DNA from: Aptenodytes patagonicus
Lineage: Eukaryota; Chordata; Aves; Sphenisciformes; Spheniscidae
DNA: 64,000 nucleotides
Assembly: GCF_965638725.1 (NCBI RefSeq)
Contig: NC_134970.1
Span: 1,555,001-1,619,000 of the forward strand
Reading direction: 5' to 3'
Positions within the stretch are counted from its first letter, which is position 1; the number at the start of each line of letters is the position of its first letter. Shown in pieces: positions 32,939 to 45,400 of the stretch. The notes below the pieces were generated by a model. That model did no database searches. It saw only the letters and a list, made by a program, of their open reading frames with translations, and was not told the DNA's origin. Both the position numbers and the translations under genes were made by a program.

Positions 32939-33417
32939 TCGTTAGGGCATCGTTTCTAGCTGTGCATTGTGACCTGGCATCAGCGCCGTCTCCCTGCCCG
33001 TTGTGGATCACAGTGCTGGGGGCTGCGGCTTCTCAGTGTCCCTGGGGAACCAGGCAGTCAGAAATTACACCTCTGCTGAGAGTGAGGTGCTGTGCTGGTA
33101 CCTGTGGTTCACCTCAGCAATAACATAAAGATCCAAAGATAGTGCTTGGGGAAGAGGGCAATCTCTTACACGCTTCAGGAGAGTCTTGTGCATGCTTCAT
33201 GAGTTAGATGAAAAGCTGGGATTCTTTCTTAAAACCAAATACAGTCTGAGCATCTGATTTTCCTCTTCATTATTCTTGATTTTGCACCCATGTTATTCTG
33301 TTGTAGATCAATTAAAATTATCTCCCTGTAAACTGAGAAGGAACGTGAAGGACCTGGACTGAGCTTTAGACTGCCATTTTCTGCTCATTTTTGCTCATGC
33401 TGCTAATTCTTCCCTAG

Positions 33418-36400
33418 GCGTGTCCTTGCTGGTATGGAGTCTCGCTGCCAGATTTGGCCATGGACATTATTTGTCCTCCTGGGTAAGACTCACCATATAC
33501 AGTGTTTCTAAAAGGATATGGGGGAGGCTGACTAAATAGAAACGCTGCTAATGTAAGCTTTGTATTAGTAGCAGTATTGTGGCAGCAGCTGGGAGACTGG
33601 TATTTGATGATAGTGCTGGTGTTTGGCAAAAGGCTGCTCTCTGTCCTGAGCAACCGGCTGTACGGCTGGCTATATCGGTAAACAGGGAACACCAAACAGG
33701 GCTGTTCAGTATGATGGGCAGGGAACCGAGCATCCCTGCAGCCCAAATACGGGTCATGGCAAAGAAGAGTTTTGGAAATAACCGTTAGTACAAAGCACTT
33801 TAAAAGTGCCTTTTTCTTATTAAAAATAAAGGTAATTCAGGGGCAAAATACCTTTGTCCTTTTTGGCATATGCATTTTGTAGGTTTGTCCCAAGCATGAC
33901 CTTGCAGTTGGTCTGTTGTAGAAAACAGCAGACATGCTGGTTGATGACTGTGTGCCACCCTCACTCAACCCCAAGCCCTGTTTTCCTGCTCTTCCAGCTG
34001 CCCCGCGGCTGCTGGGTGCACAGCGAGCCTGCTCCCAGGCAGCCTGCTACCCCGCCGCCGGAGACCTCCTGCTGGGACGAGCCCATCACCTGAGAGCCTC
34101 CTCCACCTGTGGCCTCACCAAGCCCGAGACGTACTGCACGCCCCACGGAGAGGTACGTCCACCTCTTCCCTCTGCCCTCCTAAACCTCACGTAGGGATGC
34201 TAATGCCTTTACCTGTCCCTATCCTTCCTACCCTTTTGCAGGGATGTGTTTAACCTATTTCAGGTATTTATCCCCTTTCCAACTGTGTTGGGTCATTGCA
34301 CCATCTGTGGTGTCCTCTTGAGCCCTGGTAGCTCCTCCATCCCCATGGTAGGGAAGAGGAGATGAGCGTGAACATGGTAGCAGGGAAAGGGCAGCAAAGC
34401 TCGGGTGTGAAGCAGTGGGGGCAAAGTGGAAGCTTTTGCATCCAAAATATCCCAAGCCTTCCTATCTCCAGGCTTTTTAGTTACCAACTAAACTCGTATT
34501 TCACTTGTCAAAAATGGGAACGTTTCAGGTCTTTCACAAAGACTTGGAAAAGCTTCTGAACCAAACAACTGTTTTCAATTATGCTGGTTGTGCGGGGGCA
34601 GGAGATCGTGCTGGGGAGGATAACGTTTCAGCCAGCTGTGGGTTCCCAGGCTCCAAAGCTGCCACCAAATCAGAGTAAGGGTTTAAGGATAAGCCTGCCT
34701 GAGCACAGAGCTGAAAACGCTACAGAGGTGAAGTCCCTGATGTGAGCGCTTCCTGAAGCCTTTCTCTGTTGGTCTGGCAATGTTAACCCCATAACTGCCG
34801 TGGGAGGAGCTCAAAAGGGAGTGGGTTCAATGCAGGAACGGGCAAAAAGGGTCTTGGAAGAGATGCTTTAGAGGGAAGGAAATGGCAGACCTCTGGTGAG
34901 GCAGTGTTTTCTACAGTGAAATCCAGCTTGAATGAGTCAGTATTCTTCTGGTTTTAATTCCCTTTCAAGTTGGAAGGCCAAGATGTGGCAGTAAGTGCGT
35001 ATGTTGCAGAGCCGGTGTTCTCGCTGGGCTGGAGAGATTTTTGCTCCTCTGCGGGCTCAGGGATGGCTGGGAGCTGTTGGTTGGTGTGAAACTGGGGCAG
35101 CTCCCTGGCCCGGGCGGGTATATGCATCACGTCCTCCTGGATGCTGGGCTGGCTGCAGCGTCTGTCCTTTGTCAGGTCATTTTCCAGGCTGACAGTTGTG
35201 GTCAGGCATTTCCTCCATTCAAGCTCTCACTCACTTTTTTCAGAGCTGCTTTGTTGCTCCCAGGGAGCAGGGCTGTTTGCTCGCCTCCCCAGCAAACCCC
35301 CGCTGCTTCTCAAGGGTGCTGTGGCCCATGGACAGGAAAAAAAGCAAGCAATTATTTCTGCTCTGGCTTAATTTTTTTTTTTGTCTTCCCGATTTCTGTT
35401 TATATTTGAGGAAAATTGCACATAAATGTACTTCTGAAATCTTCACTTGTCACTGCCAAAAGTCAATGTTTTTTACTTGAAGAGGAGGCTTGTACTATGG
35501 GAAGCGAGGGTCTTCAAAACCTTGATTAAGCTGGTCGTCCTAATACCAGCTGGAGTGGACTCGTTATTCCCTTTGCCTGGCCTTGAGAGATCACTCTGAA
35601 GGGCCTTCAGTTGTGATCATCTGCACCACTTGTAATCTTTGAAGTGGAGACTGGGTGTCTCTCTGATGGCTGTGATATACCTCGAGCAGAAATGATCCAT
35701 TCGGTGCAGAATTAGTGAGTGAGGTCTTGTGGCGGTACTGCAGAGGAAGGCAGACAGCAAGATTGCAGCAGTCTCTTCTAGTCTTTAAGCCCCTAAACTA
35801 TTCAGTTTTTGTATTCCTTATACCTTGCCTTACAACTACCAGGGTTAAAAGGGATATGAAACAATTAACACTGATATATTAAGTTGGATTCTCCAATTCT
35901 AGCGTTGGGAATGGGGTCTTTGCTTCCTTACTGCCTGCATATATGTGATCTTTTCCTTTACTGAAATGAGAGATGTGTTGTTACTGCTAGCAAATTCCTC
36001 AAAGACTCTTATTTCTGTTCTGCAGCGGTAATGGCTAATGGGAGTTATGAGTACACCAGCTCCTATCTTTGCAGGAGAAATCCCTATGCGATAAATATTT
36101 TTTCCTCCCTTTTTCTACTTCCCTAATTTAAGCAAAAATTAATCCCCTGAACTCAATCTTCCTATTCCCATCCCATAAAAAGTAAGCACATTTAATTTAT
36201 TGACTCTTATGACTTTTTTTGTTACATGTCTTGCTCTTGTTTTGTTGCCAAATAGGTACAAATTTGGAGTCCGTTTTGCAATCTCAGCAGAGGGCATGGG
36301 ATGAGGGGTTGCTCTCGCTGCCTGCCGGTGCTCTCGTGCCAGCTGGCAGGCACACGCTGTCTGGCCCCGCTGCCAGCCCGTGCTGGCCCCAGGGTGCTCT

Positions 36401-39400
36401 TTTGCAATTCTGGTGGGTCACTTGCTGTGGGCATCGATTTCAGCCTCTGCTCCATTGTCTGCTCCGGCTCCAAATCCCTCTAACCTTTATACTTTGCACT
36501 ACCGATTGCTCCACTCCTTGGCTGTAGGCCGTCTAGTGAAATCCAAGCGGGACGGTCAGCATTGGCATTTATAGCGCAGGGGACTGCAGTGATGATTAGA
36601 AAAGTGATGGGGGGTGGAAACCAGGCAGACCAATGGTCTGGCTTGGAAATCACTTAGCGCTTGGGAAATGGCTGTTTGAGTCATCAGGGAAAGTAAAAGC
36701 AAGAGGGGAAACTGAAAATAGAAAAACAAGCGAGCCTGGATTTGGAGTCATAAAGGTGCTGATATGTGTGGAAAGACTCTCATTGACCGAGGTGTGATTC
36801 AAGGCCCAGTTAACTCATCTCTCTATTTAAATGCAAAGTATAGCACTTTGATAGGAATATGGAGTAGCTCACACTGCCTAGCTCTACCCAAGGGAAGGCA
36901 CGGCGTGGCTTTCACACGGATTAGCAGGTTCCCGGTCCCCTCGCCTGGCCAGCTCTCCTGAGTGACAGCACGAGGGCTGTGCACGCCTTTGGCTCTTTGC
37001 CTCGCCGCTGGAAGCAGCGGTACCTGCGCCGTGGCGTGTTCTCACCCAGCAAGGTTAACACTGCTCTGGAGCGAGAGCACTTCTTTCCTCCAGGCTTGTG
37101 TGATGCTTGCAGCATAAAGACATATTCACAACTAGAAAACAGCTACAGACTTTTCTGGATGTTTTATTAATTTTGAAGAGTACCCAAAGCACCCTGCACA
37201 CCGCTGTGAAATCTTTTGCCAAAGAATAGGCAAGAGAGGAATGAAGTTGGGTGTCCTCGCGCTTGTGTTGCTGCTCTGTTTCCTGCATCCTACAGTGGAG
37301 CAGTTTGTGTGTGTGGTGACTACGTGGATCCTCACACCCTGACCCTGGGAGACTTTCGATATTAAAATGTTGTTCGCATAAGTTCAAGGACCACCAAGAT
37401 TTTCTGCCTGCTCTCACCTGCTTTTCATGGGCACTTGGTGGATATGAGCAACGAAGGGTGGCAAGTCACCTTTATCACCCCTTGTGTCAGTGGTGACGTG
37501 GGGTCATCCAGATAGGGATCGAGGGGAGAGGTACCAGAGAACCCTAATCCCTAAATGAGTTAGTGGCAGGGCAGTGTGAGCCTGTTGGGCAGGAGAGCTC
37601 CTGGTGTGGCAGAGGATTCCTCCTGCTGACGGAGGGTCGCAGCTGCCTGGCAGGGGTTGGTCTGTAGCATCTCTCCCTGTGGTGTCTCAGCACTCAGTTG
37701 TCTTTGGCTGCTTCCAAAAATACAGGCCAGTATCTGTGAAAGAGAATATGTGCAAGACTAGTGCTTCTGTCTGCCTTATTGCTACCGTCTGATGGTTACA
37801 TCTACTTGCCCACCAGCATGAGTTGGTCAGGGAGCTCAGTACTGATCCAAAACATGCTGCCTGCCGGGTGCTTCAGCGGGCCCTGGGCGTGTTGGGACAG
37901 GGGAGAGCACGCTGGAAAGCCACTGTGCCTCCCAGCTCATTTGCTTTCTAGACCCACGTCATCAGTCAAACTCAAGTCTTTTACACAGAAAAATGCATCC
38001 ATGAAATCGTGAAATAATTGTGGTCGGATGGGACCGCAGGACATCCAACCCCCTGCTCAAAGCAGGGCTTCTAGTTTTGGGTATTGCTTCATAATGTCGA
38101 GGGTTTGCACTGAATAGTTTGTATTCCAGACCTGTTGAAGGTGATATGGGGCTGCTCTGTGTTTATCTCGTCTTATTCTGGCATTCAGACACACCCTGCT
38201 CTTTGCTGCAGGGATATGTCCCTACCTGTAGTGAATGTGCAGAAGAAAAAGCCTATTTCCCTTTTTTTTTTTTTTCTCCTCCATCTCCCTTCTCTGTATC
38301 TTCTTTTGCCACACGACTGCAAATTGATACGTATGCTGGGAGGCATCAGGTCATTCTCTCGCAGGCAAGTTGCAGAGGCAGTAGGACCGCGGTGATGCGT
38401 GCGGGGTGTGGAGATAAGCTGGTGCAGTGTGGGTTTTGCAGACTGTCATCCTGGCAGATTTTAAATGAAGTTTCAGTGAGGGGAGATGATGTGAGAACAG
38501 ACGGGGTGAGGAAAACAGGCACCCACGTGCTTGCTTTTAAGCAAGAGAAATGAACTTCGTTTCCTTAAACACCAGACCTAGGATGTTTGTCCAGCTTGTG
38601 TCTTCTCCCCCACCTCTGCTGTCACCTCTGAATTTGGGGGTCACTGGTAAAACCAAGCTGAGGGTCAGAGCCCTCTATTTGTGTTTTGAGCATAACCTCA
38701 GAGCTCGCTTCCCAGTGTCACTTCTGACTGGCCAAGCAAGGATGTGACATTAGATGTTATGGCTAAGAGATCTATCTATCTTTCAAAATCGCAGCACAGT
38801 CCCGTTTAGCAAATACCGATTGCTCACTGAGAAGTTTAGCCACACCGGCATAACCATGGGTAACTTCTAACATGTTTTCCCATGGAAAATGTATAGAGTA
38901 CTTCACAGGCAAGACGAGCCCAGCTCTGCGAGCCTGGCGTAGCAATGTCCTACGGCTAGTGTTAACAGGGAATGAAAATGGGTTGGAATACAGAATTGCA
39001 TAACTTGGCTTTAACAGGTGCCTTTGTTCCTAGGGTAATTTCTTCTTGCTGCCCACCCTATTTCTTAATAACCCTCAATCTCTCTGTATACATATGAATT
39101 CCCACTGCCTTCCAGATTGTCCCCAAATAAACTTGGAACAGTAATTATCGTCCCTATACAATATTAATTGTGCAAAACCATGCAAGGCTCTCGTATGGGA
39201 GGCTGCGTGCCAGCAGCCTGACTGACACAGTGCCTCTCACTGACATGGAGCTGGGTTAAACGCAGGACCACCAAGGTCTCCGCAGCTATGAAAGGTCTTC
39301 ATTTCATGACTGGAGAGAAGCAGCTTCCCAGTTTTGCTGATGAATAACTTCAATTTATTTTGGGTTGTGCACCTATGCCAGGAGGTTTTATTTCAAGGGC

Positions 39401-42400
39401 TCTCTACTCATTGAAATGGCAGATAGAGTTACTTAAAATACTTTGGTCTGAGTCCATCAGCTTAAAATTGTTTGCGGTTTTCTGCCCATGCATGAGTGGG
39501 GAAGCATGGGAGGCTGACCAGCAACTGGTTCACAAGGTCAGAGCAGGAGGAGAAGAGCAGCAAAAACCCGCAGCAGAGCTGTGGAGAGTGCACGGGCGAG
39601 GGCAGGGTCTGCACCCGTGTCCCTGCACGCACCGTGCAGAAGTGTCCCAGGTGTGTGATGTAATATACGGGCATTTTTACAATACCTGGTTGTTCTTCTG
39701 CGTGGATTTTTTTTCCCCCCTCCACCATTTATTTCTAAAACATGACTCTGTTTATTCTCAACGCGCTAGCTTTTCCTCTAAAAAGACTGCCTTCCAAATT
39801 GCCTTTCAAAAAGCTGGAAGGAATTTCCTTTAATCTCTGAACCTCCATAACCTGTATTTTGAGTGACTCTTAAGAGTAGCTTGGAGGCACAGAGGGGCGG
39901 TTAGTGGTTTCCATGCAGACCTACAACTACTTTTGCCTTCCTTATAGGCCTTTTCAGCCCCACATCCCATACCTACTCAAACACCTACCGATTCTCTTTT
40001 GCTGCAGCAGCACACGGGCTGGGGCCTTTGGTGCCTGGCAGGGGAGGGGGATGTGTTGGAGAGCCAGGGCTGGGGCTGCCCCGGAGGTCAGTGACCCAGC
40101 TTAGACTGTGACCTCTTAATTTCCAATTGTCACGTACTCCCGCAGCCCTGGTCTATTCCTGGCAAGCCCAGCTCTGAGGGAGCTACTGAGTCTGTCGCTA
40201 TGCTGGTAAAAAAAGAAGGGGAGAGCTGGGGAGAGGTGTGCGCGTGGTGAATCTCCCCCCAGCCCGGTGCTGGACTGTCATTTTTAGTAATTCCCTCTGC
40301 CCCGAGGAACTTTGAGACACATAGTCACAGTCAGTAATAGCAAATCCTCCTGTTGTGCAATAGAGGGATTTCACAATTTGATCCAAGGATGTGAAATGAA
40401 TTTTGCTTCCAGTGTTAATTTTAGCCTTAATTAAAAAGCTGGGGGGAGGGGGGGAAAAGGCAAAGATTTTTGCACCGAGCACAGCCCCCGGGCTGCATGG
40501 GGAGGGTCGGTCTCACAGACAGTTTAAGCTTCATTTTTACATAGCGACGCATTTCAAGTGTGGTTGCAGCTTCATTGCCAACATTGAATTGTAGCTACTA
40601 GAAGGCACTTGTGTCTCTGGCTGTGTGAATGGTCTAATAAGTATGCGTGAATCACTCTGAATGAATAATTTAGCCGAGATTAACCTTTCCCCTTGCAGAA
40701 AGCCTTCCTTCTCCCTTTGCTAATCACAGTCAGAACTGTTGTGAAGTTTAATCATTATTGGGAATTGTTCACTAGGTTATTTCTGTGGATAATTCCCGTA
40801 GCTTCCTGACAAATTGCTGCTAGTAGTCATTATCTGAAATGAGTTCTTCTGCCTGGACCCGATTATATTATTTCTCATTCTTACTGGCAGAGCCAGGAGG
40901 AGTTGGTAGAGCCAGGGAAATTGCATGATTATATATTTTGCATTCTCTGTTTGCTTACTCTGCAATATTGTTACAAATATTGTAGTTAGCCAACTCCTGT
41001 TCTGGGATATTTATAGACAGAGAACATAAAGACTGTGGAAAATATTATGGAAACAGATCAGTTTTAAGTGAGGATCTCTTCTCAATATCCGCCCAGCTGC
41101 TGAATGGTTCCCAGGTCCGGGGGCAGAGCAGAGTCAGGTCTGGGCTTTGTTAGGAACTAAACCAACCCACGATCTGAGCTCACATCTGTCTGCTGCTGCC
41201 CGGCCACCTCGCCGTGTGCCATCTGCTCCCGGGGCGTCAGCACGGCCACGGGCTGGGAGAACCGCCGGGCGGCTTTGCCTCTGGTGTGGTACCAGTTAGT
41301 GCTTTGTTCGAAGGCAGCCTATGCCTTGTGCGGTTCTGTGTGAGAGCAAGCAAAAAGGTAACTCTGGACAGAGTTTCCCATGAATTTTTCTTTAAATTAA
41401 AAAAAAAAAAAAAAAGGTAGTTCTTATGAAGCTGAGTCCTTTTTTGTAGAAATAAGAGACTTGGCTGACTTGGGTGCACCTGTTTCAGGAGTAAGGAAAT
41501 ATGTGTAAACTGTGGATTAACCTTTTAAAGGGGAAACCAGAAATCTTGGTGCCACCGTGCCTCCCTGGCCACCACCTCCTGCTGCCTTTCTGAGGCATGG
41601 ATCTCGCCCGACCCCAGCTCGTGTGTAGGGTCGTGTTTGGGTTGGAATCGGCTCATTTGTTTACGTATCAGATGGGGAGATTTTAGCACAGAGGTGGATA
41701 TAAAGTGCTTCTTGTCACTTGTCATCCGATGTCTCTGCTCCTCCATGGAAAGCTGATCTCATCACTGGGGTCCCAAAGATGCCCATGCCTCTGCTGTCAC
41801 CTTGTGCCGCCCCAGGGACTGCCAGCCCTCGCGGTGGGGTATCTCGTTACCTTCCCAGTGTCAGATGTTAGACCTTGTGCCAGACGCACTCTCCTCCTCT
41901 CCCCCGAACCCGCTTTCCTCCCAGGACAACCTTTCTGAGCCGCCCTGCCCCGCACCGTCAAGGCCAGCGCCTGCCATCACTGGCAAACACTGTCCTTGAT
42001 CTTCCTCGATTTCTCAGGCTTTGGGATGTGTCGGTGTGAAGCGCATGTCCCACTGCTCCATTTGGGAGGATACTTTACTGCTCGGGCCACTGACAACTTC
42101 AATTTCTAGTTGAAATATTTCACATCACTTTTGCTTTTGGGACAGCGTTATCTGCAGCCCCTTGTGTTTGCTCTGCTCTGAGCATGGCTGGTATCGAGTG
42201 CTTCGGATGGGGCCTCCCCGTGTCCCCCGTGGGATGCTGCTGTGGGCTCTGTCATCACCTGCTATTTTAACATCCCTCTGGGACCTGCCCTTCCCCACCT
42301 TGGCCTCACCTGAGTGTCTCTGCCCCCGTTTTGTGGTGGCCCTCGCCCAGCCTGCTTGCCCACCCTGTGCCTGCCTCTTCTCTTGGCGCGTGTCTGGACC

Positions 42401-45400
42401 TTCCCTGTTCCCTGTCTCTTGCTCAATCTCCTTCCTGCTGCTTTCTACACGTTTCTGAGCCTACTCATGTGCCGCACGGATCCAGAGGCCCCATGTTAGT
42501 GGCTGCACAGAGCGTTGCTTGGTTAGTCAAAATTTGGACATTTGTTTGCTCCTCGGGGACCCTGTTTTCTCCTGTCCCTGCGTTCCCGTGCTACATCTCT
42601 GTTTGCTCCTTGAATCACTTGCTCAAGTGAAGGGCTGAACTTTGAGCCACTCGACTTCCCACCCGCTGACTTCTCACCCGCCGAGCTGTTTGCTCCCGCT
42701 CTGCTCCCAGGGGAGAGCGCAGGGGGGCCAAGCATCACCCGGGGCTTTTGTATGCGAGAGAAAGGCCTTTCTGTTCCTCCAAACAGCCCCTCGGCTGTGT
42801 GGAAAAGGCAAACTGGTCCTGAAAAAGCTGCAAAGAGCTTTCTATCAAGTGTTGTCATTGTGGAAAACAGGGGGTTTGCTTAAAAAAAGGCATTTTTGAT
42901 GGTTTGCCAAAAATGTGTTTTAGTCAAAAGCATTTTGGTTTTAGTTTTTAGTCTGTAAACCCAAGTTGTGTTTTTTAATGGGGTGTGAAGGGGACCACTT
43001 GAGTCCTGCATATCATTAGTCTTATTGATCGTGGTTCTTCAGATCTCTAATAAACCACCTTTACTGATGCCGTTTGTTCCTCAGCGAGTCCACGCTGCAC
43101 TTGGGCCCCTCACCTTTGGGGTCTGCAGCGGGGTCTTTCCCTCCGGCCGAGCCGGGACGGTTGCTTCCACGTGCCCTTTCTCTTCCAGTGGAGCATGAGA
43201 TGCTGCAGGTGCGACTCGCGGCTGCCGCACACCTACAACAGCCACCGCGTGGAGAACGTCCTGTCCTCCGCCGGGCACTCGCGCTGGTGGCAGTCCCAGA
43301 GTGGTGAGTACCGGCTGGGCACGTTGGGGTCCCCTCGCAACACCGCAGCTCCGGGCCACTGGCAATAAACAGCATGAGGGGAAGAGGAGGAGGTCTTGAA
43401 CTCAATAGATTGGAAGGAAAGAGGAAAGAAATGACTTGGCTCAGGCAGCTAAGTGGTTTATTTTCCCGAAGTCCGCAGTCTGCACCTCTGAAACTGCCTC
43501 TCTGTGCCCGCAGGCATCAAGCGCGTCTCTTTGCAGCTGGACCTGGACCAGACATTCCAGCTCAGCAGCATCCTGCTTCACTTCAGGGTTCGTGTGCAGC
43601 ATCTCTGCTTGTGAGGAGATCGCAGATGACAGTGGATGGGCCCCGCTGGCTCTCCGCAAGATGTGGGGATCTCAGTGCACAGCTCCCTTCGGGATCCTGA
43701 TAGGAAGGACACCGGGGGCCCCATCCCTCCTTTTTCCCTCTTTTTCATGGCCATTCCCCAGGGCATTTGGGAGGAGCAGAGCAGGGTGGTGGGTTCCCAT
43801 CCCACGAATGTCTGCTGAAAAAATCTCCTTGGTGCAGATGTGTATTTTGTGGCTGCAGCAGGGCTGGCCGAGGGGAAGGGGAGACCCAGAAGTTACTGGT
43901 AACTTGCAGGGGAGGGGATTGCTCCAGCAGCCTGCGGAGACCTGAGCCTGAAGGGAGGAGGAGGAGGAGGAGAGGCATCCCCAGGATGGGAGTCGGCTGG
44001 GGTGTGCCTCGTTACAGATGTGCCTCTTTTCCCGCTGTGCAGTCGCCACTGCCCGCTGCAATGCTGATTGAGCGCTCCACTGACTTCGGCAAGACCTGGG
44101 AGGTGTACCAGTACCTGGCCTCTGACTGTGCCACCGCCTTCCCCCACGTTCCCCGGGGCTCCCCCGAGAGCTGGCAGGATGCTCGGTGCCAGGTGCTGCA
44201 AGGGCACCCTTTGCACGGGGGCAAGGTAGGATTTGTGGGGTTTTGTGGTAGGGGCTCCCACATGCGCCTGTTCCCCCTGCTGTGACCTTGGGTTCGGGGC
44301 GGGTGGCGCAATGCTGCAGAAACACGTGGTGGCTTGGAAGTCTTTTACATGTGTTACACCTGGCGAGGAATGGAGCCCATGGACATCCAGCACTGCTGAG
44401 GGGAGTCCTCAGGAGAATTCCTGCTCCTCTGGGAGGAAAGCCCTTGCTGCTTTGTGGCAAGCGAGATGTTATGTTGGTCTTCCTGCAAAGTCCTCTACAA
44501 CTCTGAAGTCTTTTCCCTGTGTTAAGTGATGTTCTGCAGAGGCAGGTCCGGAGCACACGCTGCCCAGAGCATGAGAAGAAAGCACCTTGTGTTTCCTGCT
44601 TTTTAACTTATCTTTTTTCCTTCTAAGGTGAAATTCAGTGTCCAAGACCTGGCGTCTACCATCACTACTTCCTACAGCCAGACCATTGATAGTAAGTGAC
44701 TGGTCTCTTTCATATCTGAGAAAGGGATAGGGGGATGATGCACCTTGTGGTTCTTCCTACCTGTGATGGAGCGCTGAGCTGGGGTAACCCCGCGGGGGAG
44801 CAGGTCCCCTGCAAACAAGGCCTTGAGCTGCATGTTAGACTGCTGCCCTGGTGCCTCCGAGGTGTCAAGGAGCAGTGTTTGGTCTTTGCTTATGACTCAG
44901 CTGCTGCTCTTCGTGCCGATGCCTCTGTCTCTTGCTCCGAGCCCTCCACGCAAATCGCAATGCACTTCTGCAGCCGGTGCCTGGGTGCCTGCTGCCCCCT
45001 CACACCTCTCCTCGGTCCCAAACAGAGCTGGGGCAGTTCACCAACCTGCGGATCAACTTCACCGAGCTCCCCCACATTGCACGCCAGGGCTATCGCTCAC
45101 CCAGCACCTTCTATGCCGTGACGGAGATGTCGGTGCTGGGGACCTGCTTCTGCCATGGACATGCCAACCGCTGTGCCCCCTCGGGAGACCTGCATGCTGC
45201 GGTGAGCATCGGGGTGAAGCAAAAAGCCTAAAGATGAGCTGTGTGGTATCAGGCTCCACCACATGCCCAGGAGTGCTCTGTGGGAGACCTTGGCTGGGAT
45301 GACCAGTGGTGGGGTGTGGGAATCTTTCCTCTGGCCAGAGGCTGCTCGTAATCATGGGAAACGATGCGCTGTTTTGCCTGCAGCAATGGGGTGGTGGCTG

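Larger units (their letters stand above)
34153..43188 (+). other. Large second coding intron of LAMB3
   Basis: A 9 kb intron, by far the longest in the gene, splitting the laminin N-terminal domain between a phase-0 donor (GAG then GTACGT) and acceptor. No nested gene was recognised on either strand. It contains an old CR1 fragment at about 38010, a poly-A run at 41398-41415 and an AT-rich stretch at 40600-40980 that resembles a regulatory element. Confidence 0.6.

Noticed and set aside
43672-44556. 294-residue minus-strand open frame
   Set aside because: It is antisense to a LAMB3 exon and introns with clear splice sites and family identity, so it is a shadow frame.
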